A stretch of 14,862 bases of DNA from DATKMS01 sp041497995 (GCA_041497995.1 JBGQHM010000138.1:1-14862); one strand, 5' to 3'. Numbered from the stretch's first letter, positions 5,728-14,151 are shown. A program made the numbers and translations. The notes: a model not told the origin generated them from the letters alone.

Positions 5728-7404
5728 ATGCAGAAGAAGCAATTCTCAGATCTTGGCTTGTCTCCGGAGAGTCTCAAAGCGATTGCGAAGATCGGATTCG
5801 AGGAAGCGTCGCCGATTCAATCGGCGACCATTCCACAGCTGCTTGCAGGCGCTGACGTCGTCGGACTGTCACAGACTGGTTCGGGGAAAACCGCTGCCTT
5901 CGCGATCCCGGCGATCGAATTGGTTGATGCCAGCTTGCGTGTTCCGCAGGTGTTGATCCTGTGCCCGACGCGCGAGCTAGCGATGCAGGTCGCAGAGGAG
6001 GTCGCCAAGCTCGCACTCTTCAAGCGGGGCGTGCGCGAGCTGCCGATCTACGGTGGGTCGGCCTACGACCGACAGCTGCGTGGCCTGCGCGACGGCGCGC
6101 AGATCATCATTGGAACACCGGGGCGCCTGATGGATCACCTCGAGCGCGGTTCGTTGCGTCTCGAGCAGATCAAGATGGTCATCCTCGACGAGGCCGACCG
6201 TATGCTCGATATGGGCTTCCGGGACGATATCGAGGCGATCCTCAAGAAGGCACCGACGGAACGTCAGACGGTGTTCTTCTCCGCAACGCTCCCACCTCCT
6301 ATTCAGCAGCTGATCAAGCGCTACGCACGGACGCCGGTCAACGTCCGCATCGAGTCACACCAGATGACCGTACCCGCCACGGAGCAGGTCTACTACGAGG
6401 TGGACCGACGCTCGAAGCTCGAAGTTCTGTGCCGACTCATCGACTTGCAGGACATCAAGTACGCCCTCATTTTCTGCGGCACGAAGATGATGGTCGATGA
6501 GCTCGCGGATCACCTCGCCGCGCGCGGCTACAGCTGCGACAAACTCCACGGCGGCATCTCGCAGGTAATGCGTGAGCGCGTCATGGCGAAGTTCCGCAAG
6601 CGCGGCATCGAGTTCTTGGTGGCCACCGATGTGGCCGCGCGTGGCCTCGACGTCGACGACATCGAAGTCGTGTTCAACTACGACCTGCCGCAGGATGCGG
6701 AAGACTACGTCCACCGGATCGGGCGGACCGGGCGCGCCGGCCGCAGCGGACGCGCCATTACGTTCGTTGCCGGGCGTGAGATTTACAAGATGCAGCAGAT
6801 CATGCAGGTCACGAAAGCGCGCGTGCGGCGCGAGAAAGTCCCCTCGGCGGAGCAGGTCGAAGCGAAGCGGACGAATCAATTCGTCGACACGTTGCGGGAG
6901 ACGCTCGAGAAGGGCGAGTACCAACGCCACGACGATCTCATCGAGCAACTGCTCGAGCAGGGCCATGCGGTGACCGACATCGCCAGCGCGCTGATCGACA
7001 TCCTGGGGCGCGAAACGGCGCGCGACGCCGTGCCGATTCCTGAAGAGATCGAGCCGGTACGGCGGCGCCACCCTCACGCCGAGCCCGGCCAGAGATCGCA
7101 CCGCGACTCGGGGCCTCGCGCGACACATCGGGGCCGGCGCGAGCCGACTTCACCGATCTCGCACGAGGCGGGCATGACGCGGCTGGTGATGAATGTGGGC
7201 AAAGCCAGCGGCATCGGGCCGGGCGACGTGGTCGGGGTGATCGCCGGATTGGCACGCGTGTCGCGCGAGCACATCGGCGCCATTGAACTGCTCGACCAAC
7301 AGACATTCGTCGATGTCGCTGACGACAGCGTCAACGTCGTCATGAAAAAGCTCAAGGGTATCCGCTTCAAAGGCCGTAAACTCGGGATCGCACCGGCCGC
7401 ATAG
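5728..7404 (+). CDS. deaD: DEAD-box ATP-dependent RNA helicase, DeaD/CshA type
   Basis: This ATP-dependent RNA unwinding enzyme acts on ribosome assembly intermediates and structured mRNA, often in the cold. All core motifs are present in 558 residues: Q motif with SPIQ (28-31), motif I SQTGSGKT (48-55), Ia PTREL (80-84), Ib TPGR (130-133), II DEAD (154-157), III SAT (185-187), V ATDVAARGLDV (299-309) and VI HRIGRTGRAGR (329-339). A dimerisation/linker region follows (about 365-440), then an Arg/His-rich stretch (443-475). The protein ends with a DbpA-like RNA-binding domain (about 484-555, MTRLVMNVGKASGIGPGDVV...). That domain order is the DeaD family hallmark. The start is set by TAAGGA (5715-5720), 7 bases before the ATG. 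E. coli DeaD is somewhat longer (about 630) because of its C-terminal tail. A 19-bp tandem repeat lies just after the stop. Confidence 0.93.
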   Translation: MQKKQFSDLGLSPESLKAIAKIGFEEASPIQSATIPQLLAGADVVGLSQTGSGKTAAFAIPAIELVDASLRVPQVLILCPTRELAMQVAEEVAKLALFKRGVRELPIYGGSAYDRQLRGLRDGAQIIIGTPGRLMDHLERGSLRLEQIKMVILDEADRMLDMGFRDDIEAILKKAPTERQTVFFSATLPPPIQQLIKRYARTPVNVRIESHQMTVPATEQVYYEVDRRSKLEVLCRLIDLQDIKYALIFCGTKMMVDELADHLAARGYSCDKLHGGISQVMRERVMAKFRKRGIEFLVATDVAARGLDVDDIEVVFNYDLPQDAEDYVHRIGRTGRAGRSGRAITFVAGREIYKMQQIMQVTKARVRREKVPSAEQVEAKRTNQFVDTLRETLEKGEYQRHDDLIEQLLEQGHAVTDIASALIDILGRETARDAVPIPEEIEPVRRRHPHAEPGQRSHRDSGPRATHRGRREPTSPISHEAGMTRLVMNVGKASGIGPGDVVGVIAGLARVSREHIGAIELLDQQTFVDVADDSVNVVMKKLKGIRFKGRKLGIAPAA

Positions 7405-7411
7405 CCGCCCG

Positions 7412-7449
7412 TTGGCGCAGGGCGTGCTCATTGGCGCGGGGCGTACTCA
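7412..7449. repeat. 19-bp tandem duplication
   Basis: TTGGCGCAGGGCGTGCTCA (7412-7430) is followed at once by TTGGCGCGGGGCGTACTCA (7431-7449), with 17 of 19 bases the same. The repeat lies in the 141-base gap between the convergent helicase and TIR genes. It could arise by replication slippage. No hairpin terminator with a U-run is visible in this gap; GGACGA/TCGTCC (7452-7457 and 7466-7471) forms only a short stem. Confidence 0.6.
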
Positions 7450-7545
7450 AAGGACGAGATCTTGTTCGTCCGGGACCTCTTGGCAGCCGCGGATTCTGCC
7501 GGTGCCGCGCTCGACAACGCTCGCAGCTATTGACCCGGCGAACCG

Positions 7546-8859
7546 TCACTCGTCGAGCAGCTTGAACGGCGCCAGGACCCTGGCCGATTCCTCCGACGAT
7601 AGGCCGAGCGCGGTGGAGATCCGTTCTGCCTGCCGGCGGGTGCCGGCGAGGTCTCCGCGGGCGGTCGGATGGTTGTCGATGACCTTCTGGTACTGCGCTG
7701 ACGCCGCGTCGACGTTTCTCCGCAGTAAGTGGACCTCGCCCAACGTGCAGGCAGCCCAGAGGTCTTTTCCGTCGGTTGCGGTCGCGACCAAGGGAAGCAC
7801 CGCGCTCGCTAACCGCGCGGCTTCGTCCGCTTCGCCCAGGAAGAGTGACTTCGACGCCGCGTTGATGCCAGTGTAGTAGTCCTTCGGATCGCTCTGGAAG
7901 GCGGTGCGGTAGAGTTCGCGCGAGCTGCGCAGATGTAGCTTCTTGCCGGATTCCTGGTAGAGACCGTCCCACGCCGCCGCGAGGATTCCCATCGTCTCCG
8001 GATCCTGGTGGCCCGCCGCCTTGAGCTCCGACAGCACGTCGATCGCTTCCTGGTATTTCTTCAAGCGGCGCAACGCCAGGCCTTCGAGCTGCTTGGCCCG
8101 GATGGATTTCGGGAAGTGCGCCAGCGCCTGCTTTAATACCTCACGAGCGTCGTCGTACTTCCCCAGGCGGATCAGACCCTGGGCTGCGGTCAGGATGGGC
8201 GCCGGTGAGGCGAGGACACCGGGGTCAGTGGAAGCGCCAATCTGCAAGAGCTTAGGCGCGTTTCCGCCTTCGATGGCCCCGTTGATCTGAATCATCGACT
8301 GCTTGGCATCCTGATCGACCGTCTCAGCCAGCGTGACGGCCTCTGGTGAGAGGGCGATGCCTCGCATGCCGCACATGACCTTGAGCAGGTTCACCCCTCG
8401 CGGTCCCTCCGGACTGTCGGTGAAGTCGATGTACAGGTCCGACTGAGCGAAGAGGGGCAACGGCTCGGCGTCGAGCTTGGAGAACAGGTACTTGAAGGTA
8501 CTACCACCCCGTTCCTTGAGTGTCCTCATCGCGTTGCGTTCTCGCTTGCACCACTCGGAGTCCTTGGTGCGGCTGGACCACAGGATGACGCCCGAGGAGC
8601 TCGCCTCCAGCCCCTCACTCAGACTCGTTTCGAGGTCGGCACCAGGAACGAGATCGTACTGATCCAGGAACGCATCCCACCTCGCCAGCTTGAGGACGTC
8701 GTACAGCGCCATGGCCCAAGCTCGGTCGGAGGAACGGTAGCTGATGAACGCGTCGTAAGAGTTGCTGCCGCGTGGCGGAGGTTCCGGAGCGTATTGTAGC
8801 CATCTCTGCAAGAACTCCACCTGCTGCCTCATTCGCTCGTCCACGATCGCGTCAGCCAT
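7546..8859 (-). CDS. TIR-domain protein with TPR / TRAFs-binding-like region
   Basis: The 437-residue protein starts with a 30-residue leader, then a TIR domain (about 33-165). It shows the betaA strand YDAFISYRSSD (35-45), the loop LDQYDLVPGADLETSLSEGL, a strand with VILWSS (91-96), and SEWCKRE with Glu107 at the position of the catalytic glutamate of NAD-cleaving TIRs. Residues about 215-290 contain TPR-like helices (LIRLGKYDDAREVLKQALAHFP; LRRLKKYQEAIDVL). Residues about 290-435 resemble the MAP3K TRAFs-binding region found in some bacterial TIR proteins (GLYQESGKK, SDPKDYYTGINAASK...LG). Such proteins can hydrolyse NAD+ in anti-phage or abortive responses; this is inferred here. The start is firm: GGGGAGGA lies 5 bases before ATG 8859-8857. 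The gene is monocistronic, convergent with deaD, with no partner effector or sensor beside it. No membrane segment is present. Confidence 0.85.
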   Translation of the reverse strand: MADAIVDERMRQQVEFLQRWLQYAPEPPPRGSNSYDAFISYRSSDRAWAMALYDVLKLARWDAFLDQYDLVPGADLETSLSEGLEASSSGVILWSSRTKDSEWCKRERNAMRTLKERGGSTFKYLFSKLDAEPLPLFAQSDLYIDFTDSPEGPRGVNLLKVMCGMRGIALSPEAVTLAETVDQDAKQSMIQINGAIEGGNAPKLLQIGASTDPGVLASPAPILTAAQGLIRLGKYDDAREVLKQALAHFPKSIRAKQLEGLALRRLKKYQEAIDVLSELKAAGHQDPETMGILAAAWDGLYQESGKKLHLRSSRELYRTAFQSDPKDYYTGINAASKSLFLGEADEAARLASAVLPLVATATDGKDLWAACTLGEVHLLRRNVDAASAQYQKVIDNHPTARGDLAGTRRQAERISTALGLSSEESARVLAPFKLLDE

Positions 8860-9249
8860 TCAAGTCCTCCCCAGTCGAAGCGCCGACCGGCAATCACCGC
8901 GCCGCTCGTGCACGCGATCGCTCCAGGTCCGGCGATTGGCGCCGCTAGGCTATACCTTATCATTGCCGGCAATCAACTAGGGACGACTCCACTGTAGGGA
9001 GCACTCTACGACGCGCCTCGGTCCAGTTCTTCGGGATTGAGCCGGTGCCGTGGTGCCCCTCGCGCACCGAGCCCGGCCGGCGATTGCACTGGGACCCGGA
9101 GAACGGAGACACCGAGAACCAGCGGCGAACCTCGGGAACCGATTGGCGTCAGCCTGGGATTCATCAGCCGCATGCACTCCCTTCGTTGACTTCTCGGCGC
9201 CTTCGTGACGCTGTGTTGAGATTCTCTGCCACATTTGGGTTGGTCGTTG
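8860..9249. other. Intergenic region between TIR gene and spermidine-synthase-like gene
   Basis: These 390 bases separate divergent genes. The left part holds the TIR ribosome site, the CCGGCAATCA repeats and the candidate minus-strand promoter. From about 9000 to 9249 I see no coding frame, hairpin or clear plus-strand promoter. Confidence 0.5.
8949..8976 (-). promoter_or_regulatory. Candidate promoter with embedded palindrome for the TIR gene
   Basis: Read on the minus strand, TTGATT (8976-8971) and TATAGC (8954-8949) are 16 bases apart, in the most AT-rich patch of this gap, and about 90 bases before the TIR start. The perfect 12-bp palindrome ATTGCCGGCAAT (8962-8973) overlaps the -35 box and the spacer, as an operator would. 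Half of it (CCGGCAATCA) recurs at 8887-8896 in the presumed leader. Confidence 0.45.
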
Positions 9250-9936
9250 ATGATTCCTTGGGAGCTCGTCGACAGCGCGCCGGTGCCCCGAAGCGCCGAA
9301 ACACTCAACCTCTACAAGCGGGGCGAAGAGTTCTCGATCAGGGTCGGGAGCCGTGAGCTGATGAACAGCCGTGTCCATGGCTCAGAGGACACGCTCGCCG
9401 AGCTCGCATGCGCACGGATCGCCGACCGTCCCCGTCCGCGGATCCTCATCGGAGGTTTGGGTATGGGGTACACCCTGGCCACCGCGCTGCATCGACTCGG
9501 AGCCACGGCCGAGGTGATTGTAGCTGAGTTGGTGCCGGCGGTGGTGGCGTGGAACAGAGGACCCCTTGCTGACCTGGCTGGGCATCCGCTTGACGATGGC
9601 CGAGTTACTGTTCGCGAGGTCGACGTCGCCCGGACTATCGAGGAAGGGCCCCAGCGCTACGACGCCATCGTGCTCGACGTGGACAACGGCCCCGAGAGTC
9701 TGACCATAAAGAGTAACGACCGGCTCTACGCGCGGGCCGGGCTGGAGGCAGCTTATGCGGCGCTGCGGCCCAAGGGTGTGTTGGCGGTCTGGGCGGTCGC
9801 TCCCGATCGCATCTTCGCGCAACGTCTGCGCAACGTCGGCTTCGAAGTGGACGAGGTCAGTGTGCGAGCGAGAGGCCACCGTGGGGGAGAACGGCGCACG
9901 ATCTGGATCGCTGAGCGCGGTCCCTTGCGGCCTTAG
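9250..9936 (+). CDS. Spermidine-synthase-like protein (Rossmann methyltransferase fold)
   Basis: The 228-residue protein has the spermine/spermidine synthase fold. A short N-terminal beta region (MIPWELVDSAPVP...RRG-like turns, FSIRVGSRELMNSRVHGSE) precedes a nucleotide-binding Rossmann domain with GGLGMGYT (68-75), an acidic residue ending the second strand (AELVPAVVAWN, Glu93), and the DxD-type strand end VLDVDNGPES (141-150). True polyamine synthases transfer an aminopropyl group from decarboxylated SAM. Members of this short, stand-alone type are usually annotated as spermidine synthase, but their substrate is unproven, and the N-terminal beta-hairpin domain is shorter than in SpeE. I chose ATG 9250 because MIPWEL fits the family start. 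The frame is open to a TTG at 9235, and no good ribosome site distinguishes them. The stop is inside a perfect inverted repeat. Confidence 0.8.
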   Translation: MIPWELVDSAPVPRSAETLNLYKRGEEFSIRVGSRELMNSRVHGSEDTLAELACARIADRPRPRILIGGLGMGYTLATALHRLGATAEVIVAELVPAVVAWNRGPLADLAGHPLDDGRVTVREVDVARTIEEGPQRYDAIVLDVDNGPESLTIKSNDRLYARAGLEAAYAALRPKGVLAVWAVAPDRIFAQRLRNVGFEVDEVSVRARGHRGGERRTIWIAERGPLRP

Positions 9937-9946
9937 CGATCCAGAT
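9901..9946. repeat. Perfect 12-bp inverted repeat spanning a stop codon
   Basis: ATCTGGATCGCT (9901-9912) and AGCGATCCAGAT (9935-9946) are exact reverse complements around a 22-base loop. The TAG of the spermidine-synthase-like gene (9934-9936) lies at the base of the right arm. No U-run follows. It may stabilise the mRNA 3' end, act as a factor-dependent terminator, or bind a dimeric protein. Confidence 0.6.
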
Positions 9947-10131
9947 ATGTGTAGATCGTGCGCTTCGGTACCATTGGTTCAAAGAACGACAGCGTCACGG
10001 CTCCCTGAGCGCGTGCCAACCGTGCCATACTCGCATCTCCCCCCGGAGGCATCTTGCGCGACAGCCCTTGAGGTAGGCGGCGCCGCGCGCGCTAGTTCGG
10101 CGTTCTCGTCGTGTCACCAAGTGCGAGAGGA

Positions 10132-11079
10132 TCAGCCGACACCGCAGCCGTTCAGCGCGTTGTTCACGGCCTGGATGATCACCGCAACGTTGACCTCACC
10201 GCTGCTCGGAACGCCATTTGGACACGCCGACGCTTCTGCGGTGCCCAGCGTGATGTTCACCAACGTGATGATATTGTTCACTGCGACGATGCCGGTGCCG
10301 GCACAGTCACCGACACACACGCCGGGTGGCAGTGTTGGGACTGGGGTTGTCGGCACCGGAGGCGCCGTCGACGTCGGGGTCGGAGTGTGCGTAGGTGTCG
10401 GTCCCGCACTGCTCGGTGTCCCGGCCAGGCACAACCCGCGACCGGCTAAGGCTTGACAGCTGGTTTCCACCGGGCATTCGCTCTGGAAGTCGCTACTGCA
10501 CGCCGCGCCAATATTGGCCGGCTCGCACCCCGTCGCCGGGTTGCAGGTCTCACATTGCGGAACGCACGGCGGTACATTCGAGTGCTCGCACATGCCTGTG
10601 GCCGGATTGCAAGAATCTGTGGTGCAAGGATTGTTGTCGGTATCGGGGCACTGTTTCAGCTCCGGAATGCACGCTGCGATTGCGATTGGAGGTTGACCTT
10701 CCTGCGTACACACGGCGCTGAAGCAAGCGCCCAGGTTCGTCTCGCATGCCTTTCCGAGCTGTGCGGGGATCGGCATGCACTCCAAAACTGGTACCCCGGG
10801 GAAGACGGGTTGACACGTGCCGCAGCCGCTGGCGCAGCTGGTACCCTCCGGCGCTGGATCGCCGGTGCATGCGCCGTCGACGCAGTGTCCATTCACCATG
10901 CACAGGGCATCGGAGACTAGGTCGCAGCTACCGCTGTTCAGCGGCGTTCCCTGACACGTCCCGTCCGGCATACACATGCCGTTGGCCATGCATTGATCGC
11001 CAGTGTCGCACTGCTGTCCTCGCGCCACCGCCGCCATACAAGCCAGCATCGCCGCCGTCATCAAAACGTGCACCCGCAT
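10132..11079 (-). CDS. Secreted cysteine-rich protein with Thr-Pro linker and dockerin-like tail
   Basis: The 315 residues divide clearly. A signal peptide covers about 1-20 (MRVHVLMTAAMLACMAAVA). Residues 24-217 contain 28 cysteines in short EGF- or Dickkopf-like spacings (CMANGMCMPDGTC, CMVNGHCVDGAC, NPCTTDSCNPATGMC, CETCNPATGC), presumably a disulfide-bonded extracellular domain. A Thr/Pro linker (about 221-252) follows, and the tail (255-312) has the two-repeat outline of a dockerin: CVGDCAGTGIVAVNNIITLV and VNVAVIIQAVNNALNGC. In a working dockerin each repeat has Asp/Asn calcium ligands; here the first reads GDCAGTG and the second SSGEVNV, so most ligands are gone. Export is likely; function is unknown, perhaps surface anchoring or binding. 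The start is firm (AGGAGGAG, 7 bases before the ATG), and a candidate promoter lies at 11110-11137. No cohesin partner is in view. Confidence 0.85.
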   Translation of the reverse strand: MRVHVLMTAAMLACMAAVARGQQCDTGDQCMANGMCMPDGTCQGTPLNSGSCDLVSDALCMVNGHCVDGACTGDPAPEGTSCASGCGTCQPVFPGVPVLECMPIPAQLGKACETNLGACFSAVCTQEGQPPIAIAACIPELKQCPDTDNNPCTTDSCNPATGMCEHSNVPPCVPQCETCNPATGCEPANIGAACSSDFQSECPVETSCQALAGRGLCLAGTPSSAGPTPTHTPTPTSTAPPVPTTPVPTLPPGVCVGDCAGTGIVAVNNIITLVNITLGTAEASACPNGVPSSGEVNVAVIIQAVNNALNGCGVG

Positions 11080-11109
11080 GAGACTGCTCCTCCTACTGTT
11101 GAGCGTCGC

Positions 11110-11137
11110 ACTGTATCGTGTTTCGCCATGCCGTCAA
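11110..11137 (-). promoter_or_regulatory. Candidate sigma-70-like promoter for the cysteine-rich protein gene
   Basis: On the minus strand TTGACG (11137-11132) is 16 bases from TACAGT (11115-11110). The boxes match five and four of six consensus bases. The predicted start near 11103 leaves a leader of about 24 bases containing the AGGAGGAG ribosome site. Confidence 0.45.
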
Positions 11138-11350
11138 TGGACAGCGAACCGGCGACGATCGAGTTTTCCGAAGCCTCGCGTGCGCGGCGCCGGCTGATCA
11201 GCTCACGCTCGGCGGGGGGGCCGCCGCTGACCCATTGTGCACGCTACCGCGGGCCGGCATTGCGAGGAGCCGCGGCGACGCTACGATGGGAGCTCATCCG
11301 CTGAGCGCCATGCGCGTCTACGACGCGGCTACGGCGCGCCACGTTGCAAC

Positions 11351-11356
11351 AAGGAG
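11351..11356 (+). promoter_or_regulatory. Ribosome-binding site fixing the RhlE start
   Basis: AAGGAG lies 5 bases before GTG 11362. An upstream in-frame TTG at 11344 would place this site inside the gene, so GTG is the better start and the protein begins MPFTSLQLHPNLL, as RhlE proteins do. Confidence 0.75.
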
Positions 11357-11361
11357 CCATT

Positions 11362-12712
<1,351 letters not shown>

Positions 12713-12723
<11 letters not shown>

Positions 12724-12739
12724 TTGGCTATCGTGGGTC
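12713..12739 (+). other. Hairpin around the rhlE stop codon
   Basis: CCCACG (12715-12720) pairs with CGTGGG (12732-12737), with two further pairs outside (one G-U), and the TGA stop lies in the 11-base loop. No U-run follows. The remaining 286 bases up to 13009 hold no gene I can support. Confidence 0.35.
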
Positions 12740-13009
12740 CGCTGCCGCGTGGCGTCTACGGAAACGTCGATTGTCCTCACGCGGCCCCAGTCAATCGAAT
12801 CAAAAGCCACCGCGTCACGGTCAACGGTCTCAGCGCGCCGTCGCGAGCGCTCAGTCTGCAAGGCCTTTTGCTTTTGCGTATCGGTTCCACCATCGCGCAT
12901 CTGTCGGCTCATAAGCAGTCACCACATGGACCCTGCAATGAGCCGATCGCGGTGCTGCGGATGGCGAAACGCGAGCGCATCGCCGCTTGCAAACAGTTCC
13001 TCGACCGAC

Positions 13010-13264
13010 TCAAGCTGGAGCCGCTACGTCCAGGCGGCGAACATGCAGGACCTCGTCATTCGTCAACGCCTCGATGTGTGATTCGCCCACGGTGACCACG
13101 GCGAGGGTCTCGCCCAGCGCGTTGAACACCTCTAAGGAGTAGCCTGGTTCCTGCCCAGGCCGGCCTGGATGTGCGTCGACGATTGTAGCCACGTCACCCT
13201 GGCGCAGCTTTTGGGCGGGCAGGTCCACTTTCAACGCGACCTTTGTAAACAGTTGGTAAGCCAT
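13010..13264 (-). CDS. DUF4926 domain protein
   Basis: The 84-residue product (MAYQLFTKVALKVDLPAQKL, then RQGDVATIVDAH, LEVFNALGETLAVVTV, EVLHVRRLD) matches the outline of the small DUF4926 family. A compact beta-barrel-like fold carries the L-x-x-GDVGT/VATIV turn and ends in EVLHVR. Biochemical function is unknown. From memory, genes of this family often sit directly behind a DUF6883 gene, which suggests a two-gene module of toxin-antitoxin style. That order is kept here, but the DUF6883 gene is broken. The start is fixed by AAGGAG (13277-13272 on the minus strand), 7 bases before ATG 13264-13262. A longer frame to 13318 would only add an Arg/Ser-rich, unlikely N-terminus. The DUF6883 stop is one base upstream, so the pair was once a coupled operon. 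A promoter for the surviving gene is not obvious. Confidence 0.8.
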   Translation of the reverse strand: MAYQLFTKVALKVDLPAQKLRQGDVATIVDAHPGRPGQEPGYSLEVFNALGETLAVVTVGESHIEALTNDEVLHVRRLDVAAPA

Positions 13265-13265
13265 G

Positions 13266-13466
13266 TCAGTTCTCCTTCGCTGGGTAGAGCGTGATGAACT
13301 TCGTTGTTCCCGTGGCACGCTCTGTCATCCAGATGCTCACGACTCGCAGTATCCCTCCGTTGGGACCGTTCAGCGTGCCGCCAATTCGGAATGTCCGGCC
13401 ATAGATACTACGTCCATCCGATGTGGGCGACTTGGGCGGGCCAAATTGACGTTCGCGGGGCGTGAA
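13266..13466 (-). pseudogene. DUF6883-like gene, 5' part missing
   Basis: The minus-strand frame ending at TGA 13268-13266 encodes a convincing C-terminal half: GRTFRIGGTLNGPNGGILRV, then VSIWMTERATGTTKFITLYP. This is the beta-sheet end (x-x-G-T-L-x-G-P-N-G...V-x-x-I-W-M...T-K-F-I-T-L-Y-P) I associate with DUF6883. Family members are about 100-115 residues; only about 50-66 remain. The frame runs on to a TAA at 13517-13515, but similarity fades near FTPRERQFG (about 13466) and there is no start codon before WMTER. Its stop is one base from the DUF4926 start. The lost half is replaced by the promoter and start of vapBC, so the gene was probably cut when that module arrived. Expression of a shortened product from inside cannot be excluded. 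Confidence 0.65.
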
Positions 13467-13475
13467 TGCTACCGT
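13446..13475 (+). promoter_or_regulatory. Candidate promoter of vapBC
   Basis: TTGACG (13446-13451) and TACCGT (13470-13475) are 18 bases apart, and TG one base before the -10 box (TGCTACCGT) gives an extended -10. Transcription would begin near 13482, 20 bases before the vapB ATG. The -35 box lies in the last bases of the broken DUF6883 frame. VapBC pairs are normally autorepressed at this place. Confidence 0.4.
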
Positions 13476-13501
13476 GCGGCATCGCGTATGGATGTGGTGA
13501 A

Positions 13502-13756
13502 ATGGCCCTGAACATTAGGAACGCCGAGACTGAGAAGCTGGCTGAGGCGCTCGCCGAGCTCACTGGCGAGACCAAGACCGAAGCCGTCACAAAAGCGCTG
13601 CGCGACCGGCTGGGGCGCATCCGCCGCGAACAGTCCCGACGGCGCCTTGCCGACGAGCTCGACGCGATCGCACGGCACTGCGCGTCGCTGCCCGTGCTCG
13701 ACCCGAGAAGCGCCGACGAGATCATCGGGTACGACGAGCGGGGTGTGCCGCGCTGA
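13502..13756 (+). CDS. vapB: VapB-type antitoxin
   Basis: The 84-residue protein opens with MALNIRNAETEKLAEALAEL and continues TGETKTEAVTKALRDRLGRI. This is the N-terminal ribbon-helix-helix-type DNA-binding region of the Rv0623/PSK-like VapB family: a strand LNIRN, a helix, the TGETKTEAV turn, and a second helix. The C-terminal part (about 45-84, ending SADEIIGYDERGVPR) is the flexible segment that would wrap the toxin. It should neutralise VapC and repress its own promoter. I chose the ATG at 13502 because it gives the family's MALNI(R/K) start; the open frame to 13466 is not supported. The ribosome site is weak (GGTGA). Its TGA shares one base with the vapC ATG (TGATG), as in most vapBC operons. 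The ORF is intact. Confidence 0.9.
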   Translation: MALNIRNAETEKLAEALAELTGETKTEAVTKALRDRLGRIRREQSRRRLADELDAIARHCASLPVLDPRSADEIIGYDERGVPR

Positions 13757-14151
13757 TGGTGATCGACACGTCTGCGCTGCTCGCGATCCTGCAAGACGAA
13801 CCTGAACGCCGCACATTCAACGAGGCAATCGAGGCGGCCGAGACGCGATTGATGTCGACGGCAACCCTTGTCGAGACGTCGATTGTCATCGAATCGCGCT
13901 ACGGGGCGGAAGGATCGAAGGATCTCGATTCGCTGATTGCCAAGGCGGCCATCGAGCTTGTTCCTGTGGACGCCGGCCAGGCGCAGATCGCCCGCACCGC
14001 GTTCAGCCAGTTCGGCAAGGGGCGCCACCCGGCCGGTCTGAATTACGGCGACTGCTTCTCCTACGCTCTTGCCAAGGCGCTCGGTGAACCGTTGCTCTAC
14101 AATGGCAGCGACTTCGCGCGGACGGACCTAACGGCCTTTGCCGTCAAGTGA
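13756..14151 (+). CDS. vapC: VapC ribonuclease toxin (PIN domain)
   Basis: The 131-residue PIN-domain endoribonuclease is of normal length. The acidic site is complete: Asp4 in MVIDTSALLAIL, Glu40 in LVETSIVIE, Asp99 in NYGDCFSYALAKA and Asp119 in GSDFARTDL, which together hold Mg2+/Mn2+. The central GKGRHPAGLNYGDCFSYALA and the terminal PLLYNGSDF are classic for the Rv0624-like VapC group. VapC toxins cleave tRNA or rRNA and stop translation when VapB is degraded; the target here is unknown. Translation is coupled to vapB through a TGATG overlap. No defect is visible, so the pair should be functional. It is followed by a gene-free stretch. Confidence 0.93.
   Translation: MVIDTSALLAILQDEPERRTFNEAIEAAETRLMSTATLVETSIVIESRYGAEGSKDLDSLIAKAAIELVPVDAGQAQIARTAFSQFGKGRHPAGLNYGDCFSYALAKALGEPLLYNGSDFARTDLTAFAVK

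Noticed and set aside
6355..7128. Minus-strand ORF of 257 codons opposite deaD
   Set aside because: Shadow of the helicase gene, full of Leu/Val/Arg runs; all DEAD-box motifs are on the plus strand.
12724..13095. Plus-strand ORF of 123 codons after rhlE, and a minus-strand ORF of 85 codons (12655-12912)
   Set aside because: Both have some ordinary-looking stretches but no motif, no good ribosome site and no supportive neighbours; they overlap each other and the DUF4926 or rhlE gene.
13408..14028. Minus-strand ORF of 206 codons opposite vapBC
   Set aside because: Ser/Arg-rich shadow of the vapB and vapC genes.
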